Below are positions 1 to 8,884 of a stretch of 64,000 nucleotides of DNA, in pieces. Location: contig DKJL01000010.1 of the NCBI GenBank assembly GCA_002454815.1, positions 1-64,000 of the forward strand, read 5' to 3'. This DNA comes from Flavobacteriales bacterium UBA6693. GTDB lineage: Bacteria > Bacteroidota > Bacteroidia > Flavobacteriales > Weeksellaceae. The position numbers were made by a program, and so were the translations under genes. Position 1 is the stretch's first letter. Each line of letters opens with the position of its first letter. Under the pieces are notes generated by a model. That model worked only from the letters and a program-made list of their open reading frames with translations. It was not told the origin of the DNA and did not search any database.

Positions 1-4
1 ACAT

Positions 5-862
5 TTAAAGAACATTTAAAGTTTGTTCTTTAATTTTTTCCAGCTCGTCTTTCATCTTTACCACCAGTTTTTGGATCTCGGCGTGGTTGGCCTTGGAGCC
101 TAAGGTATTTATTTCGCGCCCGATTTCCTGGGAAATAAACCCGAGCTTCTTGCCGTTCAGCTCTTCCGTCTGCATCACCTCCAGATAATAAGAAAGGTGC
201 TGCGAGAGGCGCACTTTTTCTTCGGCGATGTCGAGCTTCTCGGTGTAGTACGCCATTTCCTGATAAAAGCGCGTTTCGTCCAACTGATCAAATTCGTTCA
301 GTGAATTTCGGTAACGTTCCTTCACGCTGTCCATCCGTACTTCTTCGTAAGGTGCTACAGCACTGAGGCATTCGGTGATATTCGCGATATTACGCTTTAG
401 TTCTGCTTCCAGAATGGCACCTTCCGTGCGGCGGAAATTTTTAAAACGTTCCAGCGCCTCGCCCATAAGCGTTATGATAAACTGCCATTCTTCTTCGGTA
501 AGTTCTTCAGTTTTCGCGGAAATGGCATCGGGCATCCGCAGGGCCATTTTCAGATATTCGAATTCCGGACCGTCGGGTGCCAGCCGTTTCAGTTCCGTGA
601 TGTAAGTATGTATAAGCGCTTCATTTAAAGCGGTTTGTGAAGCTTCGTTGAGCACTTCTATATTCACGTAACAGTCTACCTTACCACGCTGTGCACCGTC
701 GTTGAGTATCTTGCGCAGTTCAAACTCTTTTTCCTTATAACGAAACGGAAGTTTAATGCTGAGATCGAAGGACTTGCTGTTGAGCGATTTCAGGTCGATG
801 GTAATTTTTTTACCTTCAAATACACCTTCACTACGGCCGAAGCCCGTCATTGATAAAATCAT
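5..862 (-). CDS. yicC: YicC-family endoribonuclease-like protein
   Basis: Complete 285-residue protein. The N-terminus MILSMTGFGRSEG is the hallmark of the YicC/YloC family, and the C-terminus (IGREINTLGSKAN, then a charged helical tail) matches its DUF1732 part. Family members act in RNA turnover; E. coli YicC is reported as an endoribonuclease, so the RNase role here is by homology. The start is the only ATG ahead of the conserved SMTGFGR block, and a TATCTTTG -7 box lies 19 bases upstream. It is divergent from the PASTA gene. Length is normal for the family (about 290). Confidence 0.93.
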   Translation of the reverse strand: MILSMTGFGRSEGVFEGKKITIDLKSLNSKSFDLSIKLPFRYKEKEFELRKILNDGAQRGKVDCYVNIEVLNEASQTALNEALIHTYITELKRLAPDGPEFEYLKMALRMPDAISAKTEELTEEEWQFIITLMGEALERFKNFRRTEGAILEAELKRNIANITECLSAVAPYEEVRMDSVKERYRNSLNEFDQLDETRFYQEMAYYTEKLDIAEEKVRLSQHLSYYLEVMQTEELNGKKLGFISQEIGREINTLGSKANHAEIQKLVVKMKDELEKIKEQTLNVL

Positions 863-880
863 GTATTGTCTTTAGTTAAG

Positions 881-888
881 CAAAGATA
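881..888 (-). promoter_or_regulatory. -7 box of yicC promoter
   Basis: Minus-strand TATCTTTG fits the Bacteroidetes TAnnTTTG -7 consensus and lies just upstream of the yicC ATG. No well-spaced -33 TTG is visible. Confidence 0.55.
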
Positions 889-941
889 ATTATTTCCCAA
901 CGTCCTGGCATTACTAAATTGGGGGGGCGGTTTTCCCGAAA

Positions 942-968
942 TTGCAGAAAGATTATTTTATATATTTG
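942..968 (+). promoter_or_regulatory. Promoter of the PASTA protein gene
   Basis: TTG at 942-944, 16 bases, then TATATTTG at 961-968: a full Bacteroidetes -33/-7 pair 28 bases before the ATG. It supports starting the gene at 997 and not at the upstream in-frame ATG, which lies ahead of this promoter. Confidence 0.7.
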
Positions 969-996
969 CATCTACAATAAAAAAAGAATCAGAAAC

Positions 997-2058
997 ATGC
1001 TAAAATCGCTGTTCCACTGGAAGGTTTTCGTCAATTTACTCTTAGCAGCAGCTGTTTTTGTGGGAGCCGTCTGGCTCACGTTACGCTGGTTGGATGTGCA
1101 CACCAACCACGGCCGCGAAATCCCGGTGCCGAACGTGGTGAATAAATCGGTACATGATGCCATCAAGATTCTCGACGATTCCGGACTCGAGTATGAGGTA
1201 GACAGTTTTAAATTTGATCCGAAATACCGTCCTTTTCAAGTTCTCCAGATATATCCTTCTCCGGGCTCACGTGTAAAAGACGGCCGAAGCATTATGCTGA
1301 AGGTAAATCCCCGAACCTATGCGCAGGTTTCTGTGCCTGATATTTTGGATCGCTACAAGGGTCTTGCATTTCGTCAGTTAGAACAGGTCGGCCTGAAAGT
1401 AGGAGATACCATTTTTGAACCAAGCATTCAGCGCGACGCTGTACTGCGTATGCTTTATAACGGTACAACGCTGAAGCCCGGCGCCTTGCTGCCGCGCTTT
1501 TCCACCATCGATGTCGTTATCGGCGCCGGCCCGCGGCGAGATATTACGGTACCCAATGTAGTCGGTCTTACCGTGCAGGAAGCCAAAGCCATTATTCGCC
1601 AGAATTTATTTGAGATCGGTCTTGTAGAATTTGAAGACGGTGCAGGCGAGGAATCAGATATTGTTTATTATCAGGATCCTGCCGGCCAGGATCTGCGCGA
1701 TCAGGGAATGCAGATTGACCTGTGGGCCTCGAAAAAAACTCCCGCGCAGATGGGGGCTAAAATTTCTCAGCTGGATGCCATGTACCGTATCCGCATCGAC
1801 ACCTCGGTGCCGGCTTATGAAGATGTGCCGGTGTATCGCGAGCCCGTTACCATCCCTCGTGAACCTGCTGGCGAACAACCAAAACCTGCTGCGCGAAAAC
1901 CGGAATCTCCGGAAACAAAAGTGAAAGCGCCTGAGCAGAAAGCCGGTGAGCAAAAAGACAAACCGGAAACGAAGCCGGCCGAGCAAAAACCCACTGCTCC
2001 AAAAACGCCGGTTAAAACGGAGGAGAAGCCCAAAGCACGAAAAGTAATCGTAGAATAA
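997..2058 (+). CDS. Membrane-anchored protein with three PASTA domains
   Basis: 353 residues. One N-terminal membrane segment (about residues 9-27) is followed by three PASTA repeats beginning near EIPVPNVV, VSVPDIL and ITVPNVVG, then a low-complexity tail rich in Lys, Pro and Glu. PASTA domains bind peptidoglycan or muropeptides in penicillin-binding proteins and Ser/Thr kinases. Here there is no kinase or transpeptidase domain, so the protein is probably a periplasmic wall-binding factor anchored in the inner membrane. It sits 63 bases upstream of rluD on the same strand, an arrangement I recall from other Flavobacteriia. The start was moved in from 919 because the promoter overlaps the longer frame. 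Confidence 0.85.
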   Translation: MLKSLFHWKVFVNLLLAAAVFVGAVWLTLRWLDVHTNHGREIPVPNVVNKSVHDAIKILDDSGLEYEVDSFKFDPKYRPFQVLQIYPSPGSRVKDGRSIMLKVNPRTYAQVSVPDILDRYKGLAFRQLEQVGLKVGDTIFEPSIQRDAVLRMLYNGTTLKPGALLPRFSTIDVVIGAGPRRDITVPNVVGLTVQEAKAIIRQNLFEIGLVEFEDGAGEESDIVYYQDPAGQDLRDQGMQIDLWASKKTPAQMGAKISQLDAMYRIRIDTSVPAYEDVPVYREPVTIPREPAGEQPKPAARKPESPETKVKAPEQKAGEQKDKPETKPAEQKPTAPKTPVKTEEKPKARKVIVE

Positions 2059-2121
2059 AGCTTCTTATTTTAAAATTATAAATGCTTCAACTGCGCGTTG
2101 GAGCTTTATTTTTCAAATCAC

Positions 2122-3168
2122 ATGACAGAAGATAACGAATACCTCAATGATCCCGAACTTCCTGACGCGGAGGAAACTGCAGGTCTTTACGAACATTTTT
2201 CGCTGACGGCAGACCGTGGCCAGGAACCGTTGCGTATCGATAAATATCTGCATCAGTTTCGCCAGAACTCCTCCCGTAATCGCATTTCGCAGACCTGCCG
2301 CGCCGGAAATGTTGTGGTGAATGGTGCCGCTGTAAAACAAAATTACCGTGTAAAACCCGGCGATCACATCGCGGTATTACTCGCACGGCCGCCGCGTGAA
2401 AACGTTATTATTCCCCAGGATATTCCTATTAACATTGTCTATGAAGATGATGAAGTTCTCGTGGTAGAAAAAGCTGCAGGAATGGTGGTGCACCCCGGTC
2501 ACGGAAACTGGGATGGCACGTTAGTCAATGCGCTTGCCTGGCATTTTCAGCAGAGCGGACAGAAATCTGATCTCGACCGCGTCGGTTTGGTGCACCGTAT
2601 TGACAAGGATACTTCCGGACTTTTGGTAATTGCCAAAAGCGAATATGCCCTGAGTTTTCTGGCAAAACAGTTTTTTAACCGTAAGACCAGCCGTCTTTAC
2701 TGGGCTTTCGTCTGGGGAAATGTCACCGACGATGTCGGCACGATCACCGGAAATATTGGGCGGCACCCGAAAAACAGGATGCAGATGTCGGTTTACGAAG
2801 ACGGCAGCGCCGGAAAACATGCGGTGACGCATTATAAAGTGTTGGAGCGGCTTCGCTACATTACTTGGGTTGAATGTAAACTGGAGACGGGGCGCACCCA
2901 TCAGATCCGGGCACATTTTAAACATATTGGGCATACGTTATTTAATGACGAACGTTACGAAGGCAATGAAATTCTGAAAGGCGTTAACTTACCGAAATAC
3001 CGCCAGTTCATCAAAAATGTTTTTGAAATTCTTCCGAGACAAGCCTTGCATGCACACACGCTAGGGTTTATTCACCCTACCACAAAAAAAGAAATGCACT
3101 TCGAAAGTCCGATGCCTACGGACATGCAGGAGGCGCTCGAAAAATGGCGTAACTATCTGGTAACGTAA
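2122..3168 (+). CDS. rluD: 23S rRNA pseudouridine synthase, RluD family
   Basis: 348 residues. An N-terminal S4-like RNA-binding region (LRIDKYLHQF, about residues 39-100) precedes the pseudouridine synthase domain. The catalytic motif GLVHRIDKDTSGLLV carries the family Asp, and the later ETGRTHQIRAHF block is also typical of RluA/RluD enzymes. By homology it isomerises uridines in the helix 69 loop of 23S rRNA. The frame extends upstream through a TTG at 2098, but the ATG at 2122 is preferred. About 20 residues of acidic N-terminal extension precede the S4 domain. Confidence 0.92.
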   Translation: MTEDNEYLNDPELPDAEETAGLYEHFSLTADRGQEPLRIDKYLHQFRQNSSRNRISQTCRAGNVVVNGAAVKQNYRVKPGDHIAVLLARPPRENVIIPQDIPINIVYEDDEVLVVEKAAGMVVHPGHGNWDGTLVNALAWHFQQSGQKSDLDRVGLVHRIDKDTSGLLVIAKSEYALSFLAKQFFNRKTSRLYWAFVWGNVTDDVGTITGNIGRHPKNRMQMSVYEDGSAGKHAVTHYKVLERLRYITWVECKLETGRTHQIRAHFKHIGHTLFNDERYEGNEILKGVNLPKYRQFIKNVFEILPRQALHAHTLGFIHPTTKKEMHFESPMPTDMQEALEKWRNYLVT

Positions 3169-3183
3169 GTCGATAAACTTTTT

Positions 3184-3191
3184 TATCTTTG
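3184..3191 (+). promoter_or_regulatory. -7 box of porP/sprF-like gene
   Basis: TATCTTTG, 21 bases before the ATG at 3213. It lies only 15 bases after the rluD stop, so the downstream gene probably has its own promoter. Confidence 0.6.
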
Positions 3192-3212
3192 CAAATTCAT
3201 TACAAAAAATTT

Positions 3213-4154
3213 ATGAGAAAAATAGTTTTTTTACTTTTCGCAGTCGTGTTTTCGTTTGCGCGGGGTCAGGAAACACTGCCATATTATCAGCAATATCTGC
3301 TAGACGGAGATTTCCTTTTTAATCCTGCGCTCTACGGTAAAACGGATGATGTAGTACTGAACCTGAACTACCAAAAACAATTTGCCAATCTTGCCGAATC
3401 GCCCAACGTGCAATCGATCGGACTGCACGCCAACATATTCGACCGTGTGGGTGCCGGCCTGACTTTCTTTAAAGACCAGAACGGACCGATTTCGTCCAAT
3501 GGCGTCACCGTCGGGGCTTCCTATTTTATTCCACTGGATGACGATGGGGAACGCAAAAGCCAGTTTTCCTTCGGTACAAATGTGAGTTTTTATAATATGA
3601 ACATTAATTTGGCGCTGCTGAATCCGGCGGATGGCAATGATCCGCTGCTGAGCGCCGAGTCCATGTTTCTGGCTTATACAAACTTAGGTTTGGCGGTCAC
3701 GTACCGGAATCTTTTCGCCGGCGTTTCCGTTAACGATATTGCGATAAGCAACGATATTCCGATCGTGAACGGGGTAGAGCCGGAGCCTGCAAAGTACATC
3801 CTGAACGCGGGTTACGATTTCCATCTGAGCGAGCAGTTTTTTATCACGCCTTCGGTCTTGCTTAATTTAAATACAAATTCATCGAAACTTTTGGATTTGA
3901 ATGTAATGGCAACCGTTGCTGATGACGAAAATTCTTTTGCCGCGGGCGCGAGTTTCCGTACCTCAAGCAATAAGTTTGGCAATCAGAGTGTGGCGCTGTC
4001 GCCTGTTGTGAAAGCCAGTTTCAGCAATTTCTTTTTTGGAGCTGCCTACAACTTCGGATTATCAGATTTGCAGCAGTATTCGGGCAGTAGCTTTATGCTT
4101 AGTGTAGGCTACAATTTCGAGAACTTCATCAATTCGCGCGGCTTCCGATACTAA
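3213..4154 (+). CDS. PorP/SprF family type IX secretion outer-membrane protein
   Basis: 313 residues with a signal peptide (MRKIVFLLFAVVFSFARG, cleavage near Gln19). After it comes the family signature QYLLDGDFLFNPALYG and a run of amphipathic beta-strands ending in LSVGYNFENFINS. PorP/SprF proteins are outer-membrane barrels; some work with the type IX secretion machinery and SprB-type adhesin export, and Bacteroidetes carry many paralogues. No partner (PorE-type OmpA protein or adhesin) is adjacent, so its specific client is unknown. The start was chosen for the signal peptide and the upstream -7 box. Confidence 0.88.
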   Translation: MRKIVFLLFAVVFSFARGQETLPYYQQYLLDGDFLFNPALYGKTDDVVLNLNYQKQFANLAESPNVQSIGLHANIFDRVGAGLTFFKDQNGPISSNGVTVGASYFIPLDDDGERKSQFSFGTNVSFYNMNINLALLNPADGNDPLLSAESMFLAYTNLGLAVTYRNLFAGVSVNDIAISNDIPIVNGVEPEPAKYILNAGYDFHLSEQFFITPSVLLNLNTNSSKLLDLNVMATVADDENSFAAGASFRTSSNKFGNQSVALSPVVKASFSNFFFGAAYNFGLSDLQQYSGSSFMLSVGYNFENFINSRGFRY

Positions 4155-4240
4155 CATTAGCGGCGAAAACGGCAATGTTCCGGCGCAATCCGTCAACGGG
4201 TTGCGGGTGGTGATTCTTACTCGTCTGCAATTCATTAAGA

Positions 4241-5368
4241 ATGATTTATATCCACATTCCGTTCTGCAAGCAGAAATGCAGTTACTGCAATTTTCACTTT
4301 TCAACCTCCCTGCAACACAAAACTGATTTGCTTCACGCGCTGGAAAAAGAACTGGAGTTACGGCATCACGAACTTGAGTCAAAAACAATTTCCTCCCTCT
4401 ACTTTGGTGGCGGTACGCCGTCGTTGCTTTCTGCCGATGAACTCAAACGGCTGATGGATGAAGTTGCAAAATATTTTTCATTTGCTCCGGATATAGAAAT
4501 TACGCTGGAAGCGAATCCCGACGATCTGCACCGTGGATTTGTTCGCGAACTTGCCGGCACACCAATCAACCGTCTTTCCATTGGCATTCAAAGTTTTTTT
4601 GATGACGACCTTAAACTGATGAACCGCGCGCACAACGCCGTAGAAGCAGAATCTTCGATCAAGAGCGCCCAGGATTTTGGCCTGGAAAATATCAGCATCG
4701 ATCTTATTTACGGTGCCCCAACTTCCACGTCGGAACTTTGGAAACAGAACCTTTCCACAACCGCTGCGCTCGGTGTGCCGCATATTTCTGCTTATGCACT
4801 GACCATTGAGCCAAAAACAGCACTTAGCAGCTGGGTCGCCTCAGGGAAAATTGCAGCGCCGTCCGAAGCGGTACAGCACGATGATTTTCTTTACATGGTG
4901 GATTTCCTAAAAGAGCAGGGATTTGATCATTATGAAATTTCAAACTTTGGTAAACCCGGTTTCCATTCACGTCACAACACGGCCTACTGGAAATCTACAG
5001 AATATCTGGGTCTCGGCCCGTCTGCCCATTCCTACGACGGGGCCCGGCGGCGCAGCTGGAATATTGCCAATAACCGGCGTTATATTGAGTATTTAAATCA
5101 AAATATACCGCCCACGGAATCCGAGATTCTATCTGCCCGCGATCAATTGAACGAAATGTTGATGATCGGCTTGCGCACGGAAATCGGTGTGGATCTGGCG
5201 CGGTTGTCTGCTGTTTTCAATGATGAGATTTTTTCTAAACTTCAGTCCGATTGGCAGCAGAAACTCATCGACGGAAAATTAATCATTCAAAACAATTATT
5301 TGAAGATTCCGGAAAACCACTGGTTCTTAGCTGACGGTATCGCGTCGGATCTTTTTCAGTTAAATTAA
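4241..5368 (+). CDS. hemW: Radical SAM heme chaperone HemW
   Basis: 375 residues. It starts with MIYIHIPFCKQKCSYC: the CxxxCxxC cluster motif that binds the radical-SAM [4Fe-4S] centre, with the next residues in HemW form. YFGGGTPS, the ANPDD block and the C-terminal HemW wing (MLMIGLRTEIGVDL) are also present. HemW proteins were long annotated as oxygen-independent coproporphyrinogen oxidases but act as heme chaperones; the absence of the HemN N-terminal extension supports HemW. The gap to the preceding gene is 86 bases, with no clear promoter. Confidence 0.92.
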   Translation: MIYIHIPFCKQKCSYCNFHFSTSLQHKTDLLHALEKELELRHHELESKTISSLYFGGGTPSLLSADELKRLMDEVAKYFSFAPDIEITLEANPDDLHRGFVRELAGTPINRLSIGIQSFFDDDLKLMNRAHNAVEAESSIKSAQDFGLENISIDLIYGAPTSTSELWKQNLSTTAALGVPHISAYALTIEPKTALSSWVASGKIAAPSEAVQHDDFLYMVDFLKEQGFDHYEISNFGKPGFHSRHNTAYWKSTEYLGLGPSAHSYDGARRRSWNIANNRRYIEYLNQNIPPTESEILSARDQLNEMLMIGLRTEIGVDLARLSAVFNDEIFSKLQSDWQQKLIDGKLIIQNNYLKIPENHWFLADGIASDLFQLN

Positions 5369-5436
5369 AAAAGAACAAATCACGAAAACCTTCTGCGCGA
5401 AACTCCGGTTATAAATGATCCTTTAACCGAAATTCG

Positions 5437-5444
5437 TATTTTTG
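5437..5444 (+). promoter_or_regulatory. -7 box of murI
   Basis: TATTTTTG, 17 bases before the proposed TTG start of murI. This limits how far upstream the coding region can extend. Confidence 0.55.
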
Positions 5445-5461
5445 CACAAATTTCTGCTCTT

Positions 5462-6292
5462 TTGAAAATAAAAAAAACCGGGTACGGCACGCTCTCCGCT
5501 GAGCAGCCAATAGGCATTTTCGATTCCGGCGTGGGAGGTCTGACTTTCGCGAAGGAAATAAAACGGCTGCTTCCCAATGAGAATATAATCTATTTCGGCG
5601 ATACCAAGCATTTGCCCTACGGCGAGAAATCCCGCGAAGCAATCGTTGGTTATTCAAAAAAAATTACGGAATTTCTGCTGGAAAAAAATTGCAAGGCAAT
5701 TGTAATCGCGTGTAATTCTGCGACCGCTAATGCTCTAAAACAAGTTTTGGCCTTGGTCGATCATCGAGTGCCGGTGATTGATGTGATCAATCCCGTAGCG
5801 GAAAAAGTAGCTTATGAAATTCATAGCAATATTGGTGTTATCGCAACCAAAGCCACGGTAAGTTCCGGCCTTTATCGTAAAACCATCCGTAAGCATAATA
5901 AATTTATCAAAGTAGATGAGCTTGCGACGCCTTTGCTGGTGCCGGCCATTGAAGAAGGTTTCCGGAATCATCCGATTACGCATGCAATTGTTTACAACTA
6001 TTTAAGCAACAATAAATTAAAGGATATTGATACGCTCATTTTAGGTTGTACACACTATCCTTTATTGCTGAAAGAAATTCGGCAGTTTTATGGCAATCGT
6101 GTCCGCATCATCGATTCACCCAATATTGTAGCGAACGAGGTCAAGTCGATATTAGAACGGCATGAGCTATTGCGCAGTGAAAATAAAGACGTGAGCTACG
6201 AATTTTATCTTTCTGATATCACTAAAAACTTCGAAAAAATTTCGAAAAAGTTTTTTGGAAACAGTATTGCGCTTCAGTTGGCTGTACTTTAA
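5462..6292 (+). CDS. murI: Glutamate racemase
   Basis: 276 residues; converts L- to D-glutamate for peptidoglycan. The N-terminal IGIFDSGVGGLTFAKE holds the first catalytic region, VIACNSATANA carries the first catalytic Cys, and LGCTHYPLL carries the second. No in-frame ATG exists before the conserved IGIFDSG block; the first usable codon after the promoter is TTG at 5462, so a non-ATG start is likely. The 3' end overlaps the convergent rsmD by 4 bases. Confidence 0.92.
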   Translation: MKIKKTGYGTLSAEQPIGIFDSGVGGLTFAKEIKRLLPNENIIYFGDTKHLPYGEKSREAIVGYSKKITEFLLEKNCKAIVIACNSATANALKQVLALVDHRVPVIDVINPVAEKVAYEIHSNIGVIATKATVSSGLYRKTIRKHNKFIKVDELATPLLVPAIEEGFRNHPITHAIVYNYLSNNKLKDIDTLILGCTHYPLLLKEIRQFYGNRVRIIDSPNIVANEVKSILERHELLRSENKDVSYEFYLSDITKNFEKISKKFFGNSIALQLAVL

Positions 6293-6876
6293 ACTTCTTC
6301 AGCAATATCTTCGGCCGTTTCCGGCTTCTGAAAAAAGGAGAAACTCACGTTGCCGTACTTGCGCGTATCGAGCAAGCCCCGATGTTGCGGTTTCGCTCGG
6401 CTCTGATGTTCGAGCACGAAAATGCCGTTTTCTTTTAAAATTCCACTTCCGAAGATGAGTGAAGTGAGTTCTTCGTACCGGTCCGCTTCGGTATTGAAAG
6501 GCGGATCTGCTACGATAAGGTCGTAGGCTTTGCCTGCGCGGTTCTTTTTCAAGTATTCAAAAACATTGGCGCGCTGCACGTTCACTTGTAAAGCCATATC
6601 CAGTTCGGCGGCAGTGGTGCTGATGAAGGAAGCGTGCTTGGCATTCATTTCCACCGCGGTAATATCTTTGCAGCCGCGCGAGGCAAATTCGAGCGTGAGC
6701 GAGCCGATACCGGCAAACAGATCCAGGACGGAAATCGATTGAAAATCATATCGAAAACGGTTCTCCAAGATGCTGAACAGCGCTTCTTTGGCAAAATCTG
6801 TGGTGGGACGGACGTCGAAGTTTTTCGGAGCGGAAATTCTTTTGGCTTTCCACTGGCCACTGATTATTCTGTACAT
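6289..6876 (-). CDS. rsmD: 16S rRNA (guanine-966-N2)-methyltransferase RsmD
   Basis: 195 residues. Starts MYRIISGQWKAKRI and has the RPTTDFAKEALFSIL block, the SAM-binding motif LDLFAGIGSLTLEFASRG and the catalytic VADPPFN motif (the DPPY/F signature of N-MTases). It methylates G966 of 16S rRNA in the 30S assembly pathway. It lies downstream of the DUF3822 gene on the same strand (102-base gap), a pairing I recall from other Flavobacteriia. Confidence 0.92.
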   Translation of the reverse strand: MYRIISGQWKAKRISAPKNFDVRPTTDFAKEALFSILENRFRYDFQSISVLDLFAGIGSLTLEFASRGCKDITAVEMNAKHASFISTTAAELDMALQVNVQRANVFEYLKKNRAGKAYDLIVADPPFNTEADRYEELTSLIFGSGILKENGIFVLEHQSRAKPQHRGLLDTRKYGNVSFSFFQKPETAEDIAEEV

Positions 6877-6978
6877 AGCGTGTCGGTATTTTGGTGAAAG
6901 CAGCGTGCAGGGATTATTGCAGGAGCGAATTGCCGTCGCAAAAATTCAAAGTCTGAAGTCTGGAGATTCCGCGCTTTC

Positions 6979-7701
6979 TTATTTTATGTTTAAAATAAAG
7001 TTTTTCTGCGGAATATTATCAAAAACTATTTTTAATTTTTTCACAAACTTTCGCAACTCAGAAATAAATGTTTCGTTTTCAGTAGTTTCCCCGTAAACGT
7101 AAAACTGGGTTTCGTTCAGTCCGAAGCCTATTTTGCTGATCGTGAACATAATGAAATACAGAAAATCGACTTCCGAGGAAACATCGAGGTTGTTGTACAG
7201 CGTCACTTTTCTGCGGTCCAGCGCAACAAACTCGCATTGCTGGCCGTAGAGATTGATGTGAATTTCTTTCTGGTTGCGCGTACGGATTGAATTCAGAAAC
7301 TGCTCTCCGGAAAAATTAAAAGAAGCGGGGATTTCCGGTTTTTTAATGACTTCATAAAATGCATTCGGAAAAGCGTAATAAAACTGCACATCAAACTTTT
7401 TGTTGATCGCCAGCATCAGTTGCTCCTGCTTTTTATCAACCGGTGCATTGAGTGCAATAAGATCAAGACCCAGCTCATGTTCTTTGAAGCCGGCGGGCAT
7501 CATGGTGAAATGATTCAGCGCCGAGATGACACTGATCTTTTTTAATCCTTTGGTTCCGACAATTTCTGCGAGGTGTGCGGCGCGCGCTTCAGCGGTTTCT
7601 TCGTCATTCCAAACCAGCGTTCGTTCTGAGGTAACGTTCTTGCCGCGGCAAAGTTGGTGCTGCAAGCCGTCTTTGGTAAAAAGTAATTTGAGGTGTTCCA
7701 T
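6979..7701 (-). CDS. DUF3822 family protein
   Basis: 240 residues from the ATG at 7701 (MEHLKLLFTKDGL). DUF3822 proteins have a predicted actin-like ATPase fold but no settled function. Visible here are alternating hydrophobic strands (KISVISALNHFTMMP, FDVQFYYAFPNAFYEV) consistent with that fold; there is no signal peptide. The frame runs 23 residues upstream through a TTG, but a TAAATTTG box at 7713-7720 lies inside that extension, so the ATG is better. Likely co-transcribed with rsmD. Confidence 0.8.
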   Translation of the reverse strand: MEHLKLLFTKDGLQHQLCRGKNVTSERTLVWNDEETAEARAAHLAEIVGTKGLKKISVISALNHFTMMPAGFKEHELGLDLIALNAPVDKKQEQLMLAINKKFDVQFYYAFPNAFYEVIKKPEIPASFNFSGEQFLNSIRTRNQKEIHINLYGQQCEFVALDRRKVTLYNNLDVSSEVDFLYFIMFTISKIGFGLNETQFYVYGETTENETFISELRKFVKKLKIVFDNIPQKNFILNIK

Positions 7702-7712
7702 CGTTTCGCTCA

Positions 7713-7720
7713 CAAATTTA
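7713..7720 (-). promoter_or_regulatory. -7 box of DUF3822-rsmD
   Basis: Minus-strand TAAATTTG, 11 bases upstream of the ATG at 7701. This predicts a very short leader. Confidence 0.5.
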
Positions 7721-7866
7721 TTAAAATTAATCGGCTTTCGGAATAAATGCTGTCTGCGTCGGCTGACCAAAGTCAGTTCTGTTGCGACCGATAAAAGTAT
7801 AACTTTACATCAGTGAAAAACAGCGCTTAACAACTGTTTGCATTATCATCATTAATAGAAAGTACA

Positions 7867-8169
7867 ATGAAAAAAATTCTTTTAGCATCAGCGCTCATGT
7901 TTTCGGTAGCTGCGGTCGCCCAAAAAATTGACAACCGCCTGGTAGAAGCCGGCTGTGGCATGTGTCAGTTTAAAGTAAAAAGTGAGAAAGGCTGCGCCAT
8001 GGCAGTAAAAATTGACGGCAAGATCTACAATGTCGAAGGTTTGGATAAAAAAACCTACGGCGATGCGCATGCTGCGGACGGGTACTGCAAAGTCATGAAA
8101 AAAGCGGTGGTTTCAGGTGAAGTAAAACGGGGGAAATTTCGCGCAACTGCTTTTCGCTACGCTGATTAA
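7867..8169 (+). CDS. Small secreted DUF6370-like protein
   Basis: 100 residues with a signal peptide (MKKILLASALMFSVAAVAQ). The mature part holds four cysteines (CGMC, GCAM, GYCK) around the block AVKIDGKIYNVEGLD and the DAHAADGYC motif. From memory this matches DUF6370, a small periplasmic family of unknown function in Bacteroidetes. The paired cysteines suggest disulphides or metal binding, but no known active site is visible. It is a single gene, divergent from DUF3822. Confidence 0.7.
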   Translation: MKKILLASALMFSVAAVAQKIDNRLVEAGCGMCQFKVKSEKGCAMAVKIDGKIYNVEGLDKKTYGDAHAADGYCKVMKKAVVSGEVKRGKFRATAFRYAD

Positions 8170-8225
8170 AACCCAAAGTTAAGTGTAAGGAAAGCGCGGA
8201 TTCGCAAGGGCTCACTGCTTTATTT

Positions 8226-8729
8226 TTATTTTAAATAAACCATCACCGCACCCGACTGGTGGTGCAGTATCTCCTTGTCGTGGTATTCCAGATTCGTCTG
8301 GCTGTCAAGCACGTCGTACACCATTTGCTGTAGGACGCCGTCGCCGATACCGTGTACGATTTCCAGTTTTTTCAGGTTATTGCGGCGGCAGAAATCTATG
8401 GTTTCAACCAGTTTTTGTCTTTGCATGAAAAGCCTTTCAAAAGCGTTATATTTTTTACTACTGCTTGGAACCAAATTGTCAAAATGGAGGTCCAGCATCA
8501 AAGGCTGATGATTGTGCTTTTTCGAGGACGCTTTCCTGGGCTCTTTTTTGGGGCGTATGGGCACATTTTCATATAAGTCCTTGGCGCGCGGCACCAGTTG
8601 CGCGGCAGAATACTGATAGCGGAAGCCGTGCTCGTCTTCAATCGTAAAGAGCCTGCCCTCCGCAGCGACAATAATGCCTTGCAGCAAATCGTCCACAACA
8701 GAAACCGCGTCGCCAATTTTCATTTCCAT
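8226..8729 (-). CDS. Smr-domain protein (MutS2-like C-terminal domain)
   Basis: 167 residues from the ATG at 8729. A small N-terminal beta-barrel-like part (KIGDAVSVVDDLLQGIIV) precedes a basic linker and a C-terminal Smr domain of about 80 residues, with LDLHFDNL and KKLEIVHGIGDGVLQQMV as core motifs. Smr domains are DNA/RNA endonucleases found at the end of MutS2 or alone. Standalone forms are common in Bacteroidetes; the substrate is unknown. The longer frame would need a TTG start. Confidence 0.82.
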   Translation of the reverse strand: MEMKIGDAVSVVDDLLQGIIVAAEGRLFTIEDEHGFRYQYSAAQLVPRAKDLYENVPIRPKKEPRKASSKKHNHQPLMLDLHFDNLVPSSSKKYNAFERLFMQRQKLVETIDFCRRNNLKKLEIVHGIGDGVLQQMVYDVLDSQTNLEYHDKEILHHQSGAVMVYLK

Positions 8730-8835
8730 AATGAGGCGAAAATACAAATTTTAAAAATTTTCCCTGTCAGTGGTATCTCTAAATATAAACTGCACGCGTG
8801 GTGTCTTTTGGTAAAATTCTTCAGTAAAATTTGCA

Positions 8836-8843
8836 TAAATTTG
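8836..8843 (+). promoter_or_regulatory. -7 box of glyA
   Basis: TAAATTTG, 41 bases before the glyA ATG. A TTG at 8808-8810 is 25 bases upstream, slightly longer than the usual spacing. Confidence 0.5.
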
Positions 8844-8884
8844 AATCTCAGTAGAAAACAACCTTTAAATTATCAATAAAAAGT

